From Vreelandella subglaciescola (GTDB taxonomy: Bacteria > Pseudomonadota > Gammaproteobacteria > Pseudomonadales > Halomonadaceae): a stretch of DNA of 64,000 bases. Below, piece after piece: positions 27,530 through 37,635 of the stretch. The number at the start of each line of letters is the position of its first letter. The stretch's first letter is position 1. Both the position numbers and the translations under genes were made by a program. The stretch covers positions 558,001 to 622,000 of the forward strand of contig NZ_LT670847.1 of the NCBI RefSeq assembly GCF_900142895.1, in the 5' to 3' direction. The notes below the pieces were generated by a model that saw only the letters and a list, made by a program, of their open reading frames with translations, searched no databases and was not told where the DNA came from.

Positions 27530-28362
27530 TGCGTCTCGTCTCGTTTAACGTCAACGGCATTCGTGCGCGCCCACATCAGCTGAAAGCGCTTATCGACGCG
27601 CATCAGCCGGACGTAATCGGCCTGCAGGAAACCAAGGTTCAGGATAGCGAATTTCCCGTGGAAAGCGTCGAAGCGCTGGGCTATCGCGTCTTTTATCACG
27701 GCCAGAAAGGCCACTACGGCGTGGCGCTGATGTGCCGCCAAACGCCAGAGGCCGTGTTTTACGGCTTTCCCGATGACGACGAAGATGCCCAGCGGCGCAT
27801 GATCGGCGTGCGCCTGCGCACCGCCGGCGGCGAAGCGGTCACGGTGTGGAACGGTTACTTTCCCCAGGGGGAAAATATCACCCACCCGACCAAGTTTCCG
27901 CACAAAGAGCGCTTTTATGCCCAGCTCTCAAGCCTGCTGAGCGAGCAGCACCGTCCTGACGACTACGTCGCGGTGATGGGCGATTTCAACGTGTCTCCGG
28001 AAGATCAGGACATCGGCATCGGCGAGGCCAACCGTAAACGCTGGCTGCGCGAAGGCAAAACCAGTTTTCAGCCGGTAGAGCGCGAGTGGCTTGAAGGCAT
28101 CAAGGACTGGGGGCTGACCGATAGCTATCGCCTGTGCCACCCCACGCGGGACGACCACTTCAGCTGGTTCGACTACCGCTCCAAGGCGTTTGACCGCGAG
28201 CCCAAGCGCGGCCTGCGCATCGACTATATTCTGGTCACCCCGCCGCTGGCCAAGCTGACCGTTGAGGCCGACATCGACTATGCGCTGCGCGCCATGGAAC
28301 GTCCATCGGATCACGCCCCGGTCTGGACGCAGTTCAAGCTGGCGCTTGAGCCGTCAGAATAA
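27529..28362 (+). CDS. xthA: Exodeoxyribonuclease III
   Basis: A 277-residue AP endonuclease and 3'-5' exonuclease of base-excision repair. Signatures are [12 protein letters not shown], the metal-binding Glu34 in [27 protein letters not shown] and the catalytic SDHAPVW. The length matches E. coli XthA (268). Its ATG overlaps the preceding small gene by one base. The stop is followed within 11 bases by the end of the convergent TPR gene. Confidence 0.96.
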   Translation: MRLVSFNVNGIRARPHQLKALIDAHQPDVIGLQETKVQDSEFPVESVEALGYRVFYHGQKGHYGVALMCRQTPEAVFYGFPDDDEDAQRRMIGVRLRTAGGEAVTVWNGYFPQGENITHPTKFPHKERFYAQLSSLLSEQHRPDDYVAVMGDFNVSPEDQDIGIGEANRKRWLREGKTSFQPVEREWLEGIKDWGLTDSYRLCHPTRDDHFSWFDYRSKAFDREPKRGLRIDYILVTPPLAKLTVEADIDYALRAMERPSDHAPVWTQFKLALEPSE

Positions 28363-28364
28363 AC

Positions 28365-28385
28365 GGCCGGCGTTAAAAGCCGGCC
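28365..28385. terminator. Hairpin between convergent xthA and TPR gene
   Basis: GGCCGGC and GCCGGCC pair perfectly around a seven-base loop, and the hairpin covers the TPR gene stop codon. No clear T run follows on either strand, so termination is likely but weak by pattern. Confidence 0.5.
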
Positions 28386-29458
28386 AGCCACGTCTCGGCT
28401 TGGGTGTCACCCAGCGCGACGGCGCGCTCAAAGGCCGCTTTGGCCCGGGCGTCTTCGCCCCAGGCGTAGGCCAGCTGACCCAGCGTTCGCCATTCGTGGG
28501 CACTTTGAGTCTGTTGCGCAAGCGCCCGCTGGGCGGCCAGCGCACGCGACGGCTCACGCGCCTGCTGCCAGGCACCGGCAAGCAGCCGCAACGTCAGCTC
28601 GCTGCGCACCACGTCACCATGGGCAAGCCCCTGCGCTAAAAGCTCCGCCGCTCGGGCGGGCGTGCCGCCGGTCAGGTGCAGGTCTATCAGCTGCCAGTAG
28701 TCGGCCGGGCGTTCAAACTTGCCCAGCCGCCAGCCGGTATCCCAAATACCGGCAGCCATGCCCGGCTGGCCGGCACGCTGGGCAACGCCGGCGGCCTTGC
28801 GCCACACCGCCGCGCCGCTGTCGGCGTTCAATTCTGTCACCAGTCCGCTTAACGCGCGCTCCATACGCCCGGCGTTGAGGTCCACCGCCAGCGCCAGTTC
28901 ACGCTGCCCGGCGGTGGTCAGCTCGCCGTGTTCCCGTGCCTTGTCCAGCTGTCTTGCGGCGTCTTCCCAGCGCTTCTCACGCGCCAGCCAGCCGACCAGA
29001 CGCCAGCGTTCGCGCTGGCTTTCTGCGCCGGCAGTGCTAACGTCAAGCCATCGACTGAGCCGGGTAATGGCGAGATCACGCTGCCCCGCAGCGTGATGCA
29101 GCCGAGCCTCTTCGCGCAGCCAGCGTTTGGCCTGGGCGGTGCCCTCTCCCACGCCTTCTTGCGCCTTGGCCAGCTGATCGGCACCGTCGGCGTAGCGCTT
29201 CTGCCGTGCCAGCGCATTCGCCGCCAGCTGGCGATACAGCGCGCTGGCGTAGCGGTCCGCCGCGTTGCCGGCGGCGAGGCGCTCCGCCTGACTTTCAGTA
29301 TGCTCAACAACGTGGTCGAGCTTGCCATGTTCCAGCGCCTGCTCGGTAGCGCTCAGGTCACGGATAATCCCGCCGGAAAGCGCCGGGGCGGCCAACGCGG
29401 CAGCGCTTGTCGCCCACAGCAACAGAGCGCATAACAATCTTGTCCCATAACGCGGCAT
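28373..29458 (-). CDS. Exported TPR-like repeat protein of the TonB2 operon
   Basis: A 361-residue protein with a signal peptide (about 1-23, ending AAALAAPA). It consists almost entirely of paired amphipathic helices of TPR/Sel1 character, for example ALARQKRYADGADQLAKAQE, GQRDLAITRLSRWL and AYAWGEDARAKAAFERAVAL. TPR proteins are known to end TonB2-type operons in vibrios and relatives, where they are thought to assist the periplasmic energy-transduction complex. It starts three bases after tonB. The exact role is not established. Confidence 0.8.
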   Translation of the reverse strand: MPRYGTRLLCALLLWATSAAALAAPALSGGIIRDLSATEQALEHGKLDHVVEHTESQAERLAAGNAADRYASALYRQLAANALARQKRYADGADQLAKAQEGVGEGTAQAKRWLREEARLHHAAGQRDLAITRLSRWLDVSTAGAESQRERWRLVGWLAREKRWEDAARQLDKAREHGELTTAGQRELALAVDLNAGRMERALSGLVTELNADSGAAVWRKAAGVAQRAGQPGMAAGIWDTGWRLGKFERPADYWQLIDLHLTGGTPARAAELLAQGLAHGDVVRSELTLRLLAGAWQQAREPSRALAAQRALAQQTQSAHEWRTLGQLAYAWGEDARAKAAFERAVALGDTQAETWLAGF

Positions 29459-29460
29459 GG

Positions 29461-30225
29461 CTACCTCAACTTGAACTGGATGCGCTGGGTGGCGCGGCGA
29501 CGCTGATCGCTCGGCTCAAACTGCCATTGCGCAATGGCCTTGCGCGCCGCTTTCTCAAACACCCGCCGCGGTTTGGCGCGGGTTACGTCGATCGAGCCCG
29601 CCTGCACGCTGCCGTCGCGGAGAATGATAAAGCTGACTTCCACGAAACCTTGCATCCCGCGGCGCTGGGCGCGCGACGGATACATCGGATTCACCCGGCT
29701 GGTGGGGGTGGCCTGCCCCACGTCCACCGGCTCGTTAGACGTCGGCCTGGCGGACTCTGCCGTAGGCTTAGCGCTGGCCTCGCTGCGGGAAGAGGTCGTA
29801 CTCGCCGGCGTGGCGCTGGCCTTGGCAACCGGGGCAGGCTCGGGCGTCGGCCGGGGTTTGGGCTGTGGTTTAGGTTTGGGTTCGGGCTTGGCTTCGGTCA
29901 GCTCGGGCAGCTTGCTCTCAAGCGCCACGGTTTCCGCCGGCGCGTCGGGGAGCTTGGCGTCGGGCAGCGTAATGGGGCTACTTTCTGCGGACGGCGGTGC
30001 CGGGGCGGGCGGCGGCGGTGTCGCACTTTCCACCGGTGCGGGCGGCGTATCGACCGGCGCCGGGGCACTCTGCCTGACCGGCGGCGCCTCAACCACCGAC
30101 AGCGTCACCTCCTTGACCGGCTTTTCAGTCTCGGCGCTCGGCGGCATCACCAGCAGCGCCAGTAGCCAGAAAAGGCCCAGCGCCATCCCTGCACCGCCCA
30201 GCAGCGCCGCGGCGCGACGTATCAT
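29461..30225 (-). CDS. tonB: Energy transducer TonB family protein (TonB2-like)
   Basis: A 254-residue TonB. One N-terminal membrane helix (about 7-27) is followed by a long Pro, Lys and Glu-rich periplasmic spacer (including KPEPKPKPQPKPRPTPEP). The C-terminal TonB domain contains NPMYPSRAQRRGMQGFVEVS and KAIAQWQFEP. The membrane helix lacks the histidine that E. coli TonB uses. It delivers proton-motive energy to outer-membrane receptors for siderophores or other ligands. Its ATG overlaps the exbD stop (ATGA). No TonB-dependent receptor gene lies in the window. Confidence 0.92.
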   Translation of the reverse strand: MIRRAAALLGGAGMALGLFWLLALLVMPPSAETEKPVKEVTLSVVEAPPVRQSAPAPVDTPPAPVESATPPPPAPAPPSAESSPITLPDAKLPDAPAETVALESKLPELTEAKPEPKPKPQPKPRPTPEPAPVAKASATPASTTSSRSEASAKPTAESARPTSNEPVDVGQATPTSRVNPMYPSRAQRRGMQGFVEVSFIILRDGSVQAGSIDVTRAKPRRVFEKAARKAIAQWQFEPSDQRRRATQRIQFKLR

Positions 30226-30629
30226 GACGTCTCCCGACTGGCCGCGACGGCGACCTGCTCAACGCCGGCCTGCTTGAGCCGGTCCATCACCTCGATCAAC
30301 AGGCCGGTGGTCGAGTCGCGGTCGGCCTGAATGACCACCCCTCCGTCGTCGCTGACCATGCCGGCCACCTTCTGCCCGACGCGGTGGGTATCCACGGGGT
30401 TGCCGTCGACCCACACCGCGCCTTCCGGCGTCAGCGCGACCAGCACCTGGGTATCGGGGCGCGGGCTTGCTGCGCTCGATTCGGGACGCTCGATCTCGAC
30501 CCCGCTTTCCTTGATGAAGCTGGTCGTGACGATAAAGAAAATCAGCATGATGAACACCACGTCGAGCATCGGCGTGAGGTTGACTTCATTGCTGTCGGCG
30601 TCGGCCTCCAGCGAGCGGCGTCTACGCAT
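30222..30629 (-). CDS. exbD: Biopolymer transport protein ExbD
   Basis: ExbD is the small subunit of the proton channel that drives TonB. The ATG at 30629 (MRRRRSLEADADSNEVNLTP, 135 residues) has GGAGG a few bases upstream. The longer upstream frame lies inside exbB and is rejected. The single membrane helix (about 21-41) carries the proton-pathway aspartate, Asp23, in TPMLDVVFIMLIFF. The periplasmic domain follows. It overlaps exbB by eight bases and tonB by four. Confidence 0.93.
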   Translation of the reverse strand: MRRRRSLEADADSNEVNLTPMLDVVFIMLIFFIVTTSFIKESGVEIERPESSAASPRPDTQVLVALTPEGAVWVDGNPVDTHRVGQKVAGMVSDDGGVVIQADRDSTTGLLIEVMDRLKQAGVEQVAVAASRETS

Positions 30630-31176
30630 CCTGTTCCTCCAGCGTCTGGTTCTCAAGTGCCTGGGCCAGGCGATCGTGTAGCCGCTGATCTTCACGGCGG
30701 ATCACGTGTTCAAGGCGGCTAATAAACAGCAGCCCGACCACGGCAATGGCCATGCCGGTAAGCGTGGGCAGCGTCGCCCGCGCAACGCCGTCGGCCATGG
30801 CGCGCGCCTGCCCGGTATCGTTGATCGAAAGGCTGTCAAACACGCTGATCATGCCGGTGACCGTACCCAAAAGCCCCAGCAGCGGGCATAGCGCCACCAA
30901 CAGCTTGAGCCATGGCAGCGGCCGGCGCAGCCGCGCCATCAACGCTTGCGCCCAGACGTGGCGTAGCGTGCGTGCACTCCAGCTGTGGTGATCGCTGCGC
31001 GCGGCCCAGCGGCGCACCAGCTGCTGGCGCTCGGGGCGCCAGCTCAGGCGGTAAAACCAGAAGCGTTCCAGCGCCAGAGTGAACACCAGTACCGCCACGC
31101 AGGCCAGCACCACCAGCACGATACCGCCGGCATCCATCAGCCGTTCGACCGGCTCAAGCCAGAGTGGGAGCATCAT
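30622..31176 (-). CDS. exbB: MotA/TolQ/ExbB proton channel protein ExbB
   Basis: About 184 residues from the ATG at 31176, with GGAGG six bases upstream inside the end of ttpC. An ATG three bases later is equally possible. Three membrane helices are visible (about 15-37, 92-112 and 135-158), the second with LVALCPLLGLLGTVTGMI and the third with ATLPTLTGMAIAVVGLLF, the hallmark ExbB/TolQ segments. It would form the pentameric channel around ExbD. Confidence 0.92.
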   Translation of the reverse strand: MMLPLWLEPVERLMDAGGIVLVVLACVAVLVFTLALERFWFYRLSWRPERQQLVRRWAARSDHHSWSARTLRHVWAQALMARLRRPLPWLKLLVALCPLLGLLGTVTGMISVFDSLSINDTGQARAMADGVARATLPTLTGMAIAVVGLLFISRLEHVIRREDQRLHDRLAQALENQTLEEQDA

Positions 31177-32533
31177 GCCCGGCCTCCGTCGTGGCCGGAT
31201 AGTGATACGCCTCCAGGTGGCTGGCCAATGCCGCGCTCGCTCGCCCTTCAATGCCTTGGGTCAGGGCGCGGCTACGACTGGACAGCGCCGTCTGAGCAAA
31301 CAACAGCGGCACCGCCGTGACCAGCCCCAGCACCGTGGTCACCAGCGCCTGGCTGATACCGCCGGCCATCAGCTGAGGGTCACCGGTGCCAAACACGGTA
31401 ATCGCCTGAAACGTCACGATCATGCCGGTCACGGTGCCCAAAAGCCCCAGCAGCGGCGCGATAGCGGCCAGCAGCTTGACCAGTGGCTGGCCGCGCTCCA
31501 GACGCGGCAGTTCGGCGAGTACGGCTTCATCCAGCCGCGCTTCCAGCGCTTCGGGCGTTTGCTGTTTATCCAGCCGCTCAAAGCGCAACAGCACGCGTCC
31601 CAGCGGGTTATCCGGCTGCAGCGCATATGGCGAGCGCCGCTGGCGGCTTACCTTGACGCTGACCCACAGCAGATAAACGTACTGCAACATGGCGACCAGC
31701 AGCCCGATGATACCCAACGTCACGACGACGTAGCCGACGTAACCACCCTGATGAAAGCGCTGCCACAGGCTGGGGCGCTGCAACAGCGCTTCAAGCACGC
31801 TGCCCCGGGACGGATCGACGGCCAGGGTACGGCTCTCGCCGCGGGCATAGGGCGCCAGCCACTCGCCCACTTCTGCCGGCGTCTCGGGCTGTAGCGCCAG
31901 ATGCTCGGCATCGTTTCCCGAGGCCAACAGCGCCGTGTCGGTAAAGGCGGCAAAATCGCCCAGCCTGACCACCTCGCGCTCGCTGATGTTACCGCCGGCA
32001 TCGGCCACGGGCAGCGTCATCGTGCTGGCCTGCCCCGTCGCCCGGGTCAGCGCGGCGAGGCTGTCGACCACACCTTTCAGATGGCGCTGTTCAAGCACGC
32101 TGGCCTCGTCCAGACGCGGCGGCAGCGGCGTGTCGCCAAGCGTCAGCCAGCTATCATCGCCCAGCGCGTTGCGTACCTCGGTGCTGTGCCGGGACAGCGC
32201 CGACAGCAGCTCGGCAAATGGTGCATCCTGCTCGCTTTGACGGCTTTCAAGCGTAGCGGCATTGAGCGCCTGCGCCGACGCCTCAATGCGCAGCGCAGCG
32301 TTTTCTCGTGCGGCCTGGGCGTGTTCTTCACGCGCTTCTCCCAACGCGCTTTCAAGCGCTTGCTGATCGTCCAGCAACTCGAGCAGGCGCTGCTGGTCGC
32401 GCATTTCGGCGGCTTCCCGCGCCTGGCGCAGCGAATCAGCCTGCGGCTCGGGCTGAGCGCTGGCCACGCCGGCAAACAGCAACGCCAGCACGGCAACGCA
32501 CGCCACACGCGTGATCAACCCTGAATGCCTCAT
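31154..32533 (-). CDS. TtpC-like MotA/TolQ/ExbB family protein with long periplasmic N-terminus
   Basis: A 459-residue protein. A signal peptide (about 1-26) leads into a coiled-coil-rich periplasmic region (about 30-130; LRQAREAAEMRDQQRLLELL, EAREEHAQAARENAALR) and a further globular part. An ExbB-like channel domain follows (membrane helices near 270-293, 355-377 and 395-420; LLAAIAPLLGLLGTVTGMIV). This arrangement is that of TtpC, which TonB2 systems of Vibrio and relatives need in addition to ExbB. It overlaps exbB by 23 bases and the DUF3450 gene by four. Confidence 0.88.
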   Translation of the reverse strand: MRHSGLITRVACVAVLALLFAGVASAQPEPQADSLRQAREAAEMRDQQRLLELLDDQQALESALGEAREEHAQAARENAALRIEASAQALNAATLESRQSEQDAPFAELLSALSRHSTEVRNALGDDSWLTLGDTPLPPRLDEASVLEQRHLKGVVDSLAALTRATGQASTMTLPVADAGGNISEREVVRLGDFAAFTDTALLASGNDAEHLALQPETPAEVGEWLAPYARGESRTLAVDPSRGSVLEALLQRPSLWQRFHQGGYVGYVVVTLGIIGLLVAMLQYVYLLWVSVKVSRQRRSPYALQPDNPLGRVLLRFERLDKQQTPEALEARLDEAVLAELPRLERGQPLVKLLAAIAPLLGLLGTVTGMIVTFQAITVFGTGDPQLMAGGISQALVTTVLGLVTAVPLLFAQTALSSRSRALTQGIEGRASAALASHLEAYHYPATTEAGHDAPTLA

Positions 32534-33336
32534 TGCTCGCCTCCTGACGCCGGGCGCTGGCTATCGGCGTCGGCCACCTTGATGGACAGCGGCACGGTTA
32601 AAAGCCCCGGCGCGCGCTGATCTTTGGCCACCTGCAGGCCGTGGCGCACTTCGCGGCGCTGGGCTTCATCCAGCGGCTGCCACTCGCGGCTGTCTGTTTG
32701 CCACACCCCACCCTCGCGGCCATCGGGCGTCAGGTAATACCAGCCGATGCGCCCCAGGCGTAAAAAGTCGACGTCGCGCTCCTCGCCGTCGTCCTGTATC
32801 AGACGCCCGCGCCAGCTATCAACCTCGCGACCGTAGTCCAGCTCCATGCGCCAGGCTTTCAATAGCTGACGGATGTGCGCCGTGCTCTCAAGCGTGTCAT
32901 CGCTGGCCTTTACCCGCGCCAGGCGCTCCTGTTCAAGAAACGGCATGTCCTGCCTGATGAAGCCTTCCAGCTGGCGGACCATATCCTGCTCGATACGCGG
33001 CAACGCTTTGCGGGTTTGCGCAAGCGTGTCGAGCGCCAGCGCCAGCTTGCGCTGCCGCGTGGCCTCATTGGCCAACTGACGCGTACGTTTTTCATTCTGG
33101 TAGCGCAGCGTGCGCGTTTCGCCCTCAAGCTGGCGCAGCTCAGCAAGCGCACCTTGCGTCTGGGCATCGGCCTGATCGATCTGGCCTTGCAGCGCTGCCT
33201 GGGTTTGCTGGGCATCCACGCCGTCGAGCGCTAAGCGCGACGTATCGGGGTCTGCCGCGGCGAATGACGCGCTGGCGGGCACCATGCTACCGGCCAGTGC
33301 CAGACTACACGCCGCCGCACGAAACCTTTTATTCAC
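32530..33336 (-). CDS. DUF3450 family periplasmic protein of the TonB2 operon
   Basis: First gene of the six-gene TonB2 unit. A GTG at 33336 preceded by GGAG is chosen (268 residues), because it places a good signal peptide (about 1-26, ending ASASFAAA) at the start. Upstream ATGs at 33381 and 33375 would put hydrophilic residues before it. The mature N-terminal half is a long coiled coil (for example TRTLRYQNEKRTRQLANEAT). The C-terminal half is globular (DVDFLRLGRIGWYYLTPDG). DUF3450 proteins accompany ttpC-exbB-exbD-tonB in many gammaproteobacteria; their mechanism is not established. Confidence 0.85.
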   Translation of the reverse strand: MNKRFRAAACSLALAGSMVPASASFAAADPDTSRLALDGVDAQQTQAALQGQIDQADAQTQGALAELRQLEGETRTLRYQNEKRTRQLANEATRQRKLALALDTLAQTRKALPRIEQDMVRQLEGFIRQDMPFLEQERLARVKASDDTLESTAHIRQLLKAWRMELDYGREVDSWRGRLIQDDGEERDVDFLRLGRIGWYYLTPDGREGGVWQTDSREWQPLDEAQRREVRHGLQVAKDQRAPGLLTVPLSIKVADADSQRPASGGEQ

Positions 33337-33535
33337 AGAAATTCTCCACACGAAATTTTCACATGAACCCTTCATATCCACCTTTCACAAAAGCCTTCCA
33401 CACCAAGCCGGCGCACAACATCCTGGCAACGAGGGGATGCATCAGTTATAGCGTAGCCGGTCTCCAAGTAAGAACGGCTAAGATATAAGAACGGTTTACG
33501 TTTATGCGCTACAGCCTATCAGCTCACGCGAAGAT

Positions 33536-33554
33536 GACAATATTTATCATTAAT
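33536..33554. promoter_or_regulatory. Candidate Fur box upstream of the TonB2 operon
   Basis: GACAATATTTATCATTAAT matches the 19-base Fur consensus at 13 positions by eye. It stands in an AT-rich island in otherwise GC-rich DNA, 200 bases upstream of the first TonB2 gene. Iron repression would fit the operon's function. Confidence 0.5.
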
Positions 33555-33685
33555 ATATGGTGATTAATCCCGGGGTAAAGTCACGCGCAAGGCGACCCAT
33601 ACCTGCGTTTTCGATGGCAGGATTAACGCCGCCGCACAGATGTGAGCGCATCGGCTTGAGAAAAATAAAAATCATCGGCCACACA

Positions 33686-33715
33686 GCAAAAAGCCTCGCT
33701 TAGCGAGGCTTTTTG
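33686..33715. terminator. Terminator downstream of nrdF
   Basis: GCAAAAAGCCTCGC and GCGAGGCTTTTTGC form an almost perfect palindrome around a TTA centre, with T runs on both strands. It lies 24 bases past the nrdF stop and should end the nrdHIEF transcript. Confidence 0.9.
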
Positions 33716-33738
33716 CACCGAGTTCTAGCAGCGAACGC

Positions 33739-34770
<1,032 letters not shown>

Positions 34771-34779
34771 TCACCCGCG

Positions 34780-36936
34780 TTATAGCGTGCAGGAAACGCA
34801 GCCCTCAACCTCGGTACCGGCCAGCGCAGATTGGCGCAGGCGAATGTAGTACAGCGTTTTGATCCCTTTACGCCAGGCGTAGATCTGCGCGCGGTTGATA
34901 TCCCGAGTGGTCGCCGTATCGGGGAAAAACAACGTCAGCGACAGCCCCTGGTCCACGTGCTGAGTGGCTTCGGCGTAGGTATCGATGATTTTTTCCGCGC
35001 CGATCTCGTAGGCGTCCTGGAAATACTTCATGTTGGCGTCGTAAAGGTACGGTGCCGGGTAGTAGGCGCGCCCCAGCTTGCCTTCCTTGCGGATCTCGAT
35101 CTTCGCCGCCACCGGATGGATGCTCGACGTCGAATGGTTGATATACGAAATCGAGCCCGTCGGCGGCACCGCCTGCAGGTTGCGGTTATATAGGCCGTGC
35201 GCCATCACCGAGGCTTTCAGTTCGCGCCAATCCTCTTGGGTAGGCAGAACGATACCTTCGCGCTCAAACAGCCCCTGGACTTTCTCGGTACGTGCCGGCC
35301 ACGCCTGCTCGGTGTACTTGTCGAAAAAGCTGCCGTTGGCGTAGTTGGAGTCGGCAAAGCCTTTGAAGGTGTCGCCGTTCTCGATCGCCAGGCGGTTGGA
35401 CGCTTTCAACGCATGGAACGTCACGCAGTAAAAATACAGGTTGGTGAAGTCCAGCCCTTCGTCCGAACCGTAATAGATATGCTCGCGCGCCAGAAAGCCG
35501 TGCAGGTTCATCTGCCCGAGGCCAATCGCCCGGGACTGGGCGTTGCCGTTGGCCACCGAGGGCACCGACGACAGATTGCTCATCTCGGAGACCGCGGTCA
35601 GCCCGCGAATCGCGGTATCAACGCTTTGGCCGATATCCCCCGAATCCATCACCTTGGCGATGTTGAGCGAGCCCAAGTTGCAGGAAATATCTTCGCCAAT
35701 GTGGGAATAGCCCAGGCTTTCATCATAGCGGCTGGGCGTATTGACCTGCAGAATTTCCGAGCACAGGTTGCTCATGTTGATGCGCCCGGCGATGGGGTTG
35801 TGGCGGTTGACGCTGTCTTCAAACATCACATAGGGATAGCCCGACTCAAACTGCAGCTCGGCCAGCGTCTGGAAAAATTCCCGGGCGTTGATCTTGGTCT
35901 TGTGGATGCGCTTGTCCGCGACCATCTCGTGGTACTTCTCGGTCACGCTGATATCGCCAAACGGCACGCCGTAGACGGCCTCTACGTCGTAAGGCGAGAA
36001 CAGATACATCACCTCGTTGTTCTTGGCCAGCTCAAAGGTGATATCCGGAATCGTCACGCCCAGCGACAGCGTCTTGATGCGGATTTTCTCATCGGCGTTT
36101 TCACGCTTGGTATCCATGAAGTGCAGGATATCCGGGTGGTGGGCGTTCAAATACACCGCCCCGGCACCCTGGCGCGCGCCCAGCTGGTTGGCGTAGGAAA
36201 ACGCGTCTTCCAGCAGCTTCATGATCGGAATAATGCCCGACGACTGGTTTTCGATACGCTTGATCGGCGCGCCCTGCTCGCGGATATTGCTGAGCAGAAA
36301 CGCCACGCCGCCGCCGCGCTTGGACAGCTGCAGCGCCGAGTTGATCGAGCGGCCGATGGATTCCATGTTGTCTTCGATGCGCATCAAAAAGCACGACACC
36401 AGCTCGCCGCGCTGGCGCTTGCCGCAGTTGAGGAACGTCGGCGTTGCTGGCTGAAAACGGCCGTTGATGATTTCATCCACCAGCGCTTTGGCCAGCGCTT
36501 CTTCGCCGCGGGCAAGCGTCAGCGCGACCATGCACACGCGGTCTTCAAAGCGCTCCAGATAGCGCTTGCCGTCAAACGTTTTCAGCGTATAGCTGGTGTA
36601 GTACTTGAACGCGCCGAGAAAGCTCGAAAAGCGGAACTTGTAGGCGTAAGCCTGCTCGAACAGCGCTTTGATAAACGCCGGGCTGTACTGATCGAGCATT
36701 TCGGCTTCGTAGTAATCCTCTTCAATCAGATAGTCGAGTTTTTCTTCCAGCGAGTGGAAGAACACGGTGTTCTGATTAACGTGCTGCAGAAAATACTGGC
36801 GCGCCGCCTCGCGATCCTTGTCCAGCTGCAGGCGGCCATCGGCGCCGTAAAGATTAAGCATGGCGTTAAGGGCATGATAATCCAGCGTTTTTGATGCCTG
36901 CTGGGACGGCGCTGGTGCTACAGATGTTGTTGCCAA
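34780..36936 (-). CDS. nrdE: Class Ib ribonucleoside-diphosphate reductase alpha subunit NrdE
   Basis: The catalytic subunit that reduces ribonucleoside diphosphates, 718 residues. The N-terminus (MATTSV...[18 protein letters not shown]) aligns with E. coli NrdE (MATTTA...[13 protein letters not shown]). This requires a TTG start at 36936, overlapping nrdI by 19 bases; GGGAG lies about ten bases upstream. Active-site cysteines include LVSCFLMR and SNLCSEI. The C-terminal GCVSCTL is the redox pair served by NrdH. As expected for class Ib, the N-terminal ATP-cone is absent. Confidence 0.96.
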   Translation of the reverse strand: MATTSVAPAPSQQASKTLDYHALNAMLNLYGADGRLQLDKDREAARQYFLQHVNQNTVFFHSLEEKLDYLIEEDYYEAEMLDQYSPAFIKALFEQAYAYKFRFSSFLGAFKYYTSYTLKTFDGKRYLERFEDRVCMVALTLARGEEALAKALVDEIINGRFQPATPTFLNCGKRQRGELVSCFLMRIEDNMESIGRSINSALQLSKRGGGVAFLLSNIREQGAPIKRIENQSSGIIPIMKLLEDAFSYANQLGARQGAGAVYLNAHHPDILHFMDTKRENADEKIRIKTLSLGVTIPDITFELAKNNEVMYLFSPYDVEAVYGVPFGDISVTEKYHEMVADKRIHKTKINAREFFQTLAELQFESGYPYVMFEDSVNRHNPIAGRINMSNLCSEILQVNTPSRYDESLGYSHIGEDISCNLGSLNIAKVMDSGDIGQSVDTAIRGLTAVSEMSNLSSVPSVANGNAQSRAIGLGQMNLHGFLAREHIYYGSDEGLDFTNLYFYCVTFHALKASNRLAIENGDTFKGFADSNYANGSFFDKYTEQAWPARTEKVQGLFEREGIVLPTQEDWRELKASVMAHGLYNRNLQAVPPTGSISYINHSTSSIHPVAAKIEIRKEGKLGRAYYPAPYLYDANMKYFQDAYEIGAEKIIDTYAEATQHVDQGLSLTLFFPDTATTRDINRAQIYAWRKGIKTLYYIRLRQSALAGTEVEGCVSCTL

Positions 36937-37331
36937 AACGAGGTAACTCCCTGACGAACGTTAGCGACGTCTTGCGACGTGCCAAACAGCTCGAATCGAT
37001 ACAATAGCGGCACATCGCACTTTTCCGCGATGATGCGCCCGGCAATACCGTAGGCCGTGCCAAAATTGGTATTCCCCGCCGCAATCACGCCGCGAATGAA
37101 GCGCCGGTTGTGCTCATCGTTTAAAAAATGGATGACCGGCTTGGGCACCGCGCCCGCGGCGTTGCCACCGCCATAACTGGGCACAATGAGAATATAGGGT
37201 GACTGTACTTTCAACGGCGCCATATCACTTTCAAAAGGAATGCGTTGCGCCGCCAGCCCTAGCTTCTCGACAAAGCGTCGGGTATTGCCCGACTTGGTCG
37301 AGAAGTACACGACCCCGGGCGATTCGCTCAT
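36918..37331 (-). CDS. nrdI: Flavodoxin-like protein NrdI
   Basis: A 137-residue FMN protein that supplies the oxidant for building the Mn2-tyrosyl radical of NrdF. The flavin phosphate loop is [32 protein letters not shown] and [15 protein letters not shown] are NrdI hallmarks. Its ATG overlaps the nrdH stop (ATGA), and its end overlaps nrdE. All four nrd genes are therefore translated as a tightly coupled set. Confidence 0.95.
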   Translation of the reverse strand: MSESPGVVYFSTKSGNTRRFVEKLGLAAQRIPFESDMAPLKVQSPYILIVPSYGGGNAAGAVPKPVIHFLNDEHNRRFIRGVIAAGNTNFGTAYGIAGRIIAEKCDVPLLYRFELFGTSQDVANVRQGVTSFWQQHL

Positions 37332-37561
37332 GCCGTGGCGGCGGAGAGTTCGCGGATGCGATCCGGACGAAAGCCCGACCAGTGCGTCTCACCGGCGGTG
37401 ACCACCGGCAGCTGGCGGTAGCCAAGACGCATGATGTCGTCTTTGGCTTCGGGTGTCTCGTCCAGATTGATAACGGTATAGGAAAGCCCCAGCTTTTCCA
37501 TTTCACGGTAGGTTGCCGAGCACTGAACGCACGCCGCCGCGCTGTAAACCGTAATAGTCAT
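37328..37561 (-). CDS. nrdH: Glutaredoxin-like protein NrdH
   Basis: A 77-residue thioredoxin-fold electron donor for NrdE. The redox motif is Cys11-Val-Gln-Cys14 ([13 protein letters not shown]). The cis-proline region is YRQLPVV, and the NrdH-specific WSGFRPDRI lies near the C-terminus. The ATG at 37561 follows GAGGA. The longer frame from 37639 runs into the promoter and NrdR box and is rejected. First gene of nrdHIEF. Confidence 0.95.
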   Translation of the reverse strand: MTITVYSAAACVQCSATYREMEKLGLSYTVINLDETPEAKDDIMRLGYRQLPVVTAGETHWSGFRPDRIRELSAATA

Positions 37562-37635
37562 TGCTTTTCCTCGCCAGATCGCGTGTGAAATAGGCCTTAC
37601 AAAGGCATCAGCGCTTGAGAGCACCCGCCCGATGC

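Larger units (their letters stand above)
33337..33738. other. Intergenic region upstream of the TonB2 operon (402 bases)
   Basis: No gene is supported. It contains a Fur-like site (33536-33554), two copies of TAAGAACGG (33469-33477 and 33486-33494) and the nrdF terminator (33686-33715). A TATAAC -10-like hexamer reads on the minus strand at 33445-33450, without a convincing -35. Confidence 0.6.

Noticed and set aside
27186..27560. 124-codon minus-strand frame across the rhlB/small-gene gap
   Set aside because: Antisense to the coupled small gene and xthA start; no motifs.
35197..36894. 565-codon plus-strand frame opposite nrdE
   Set aside because: Antisense shadow of a conserved gene, with no motifs of its own.
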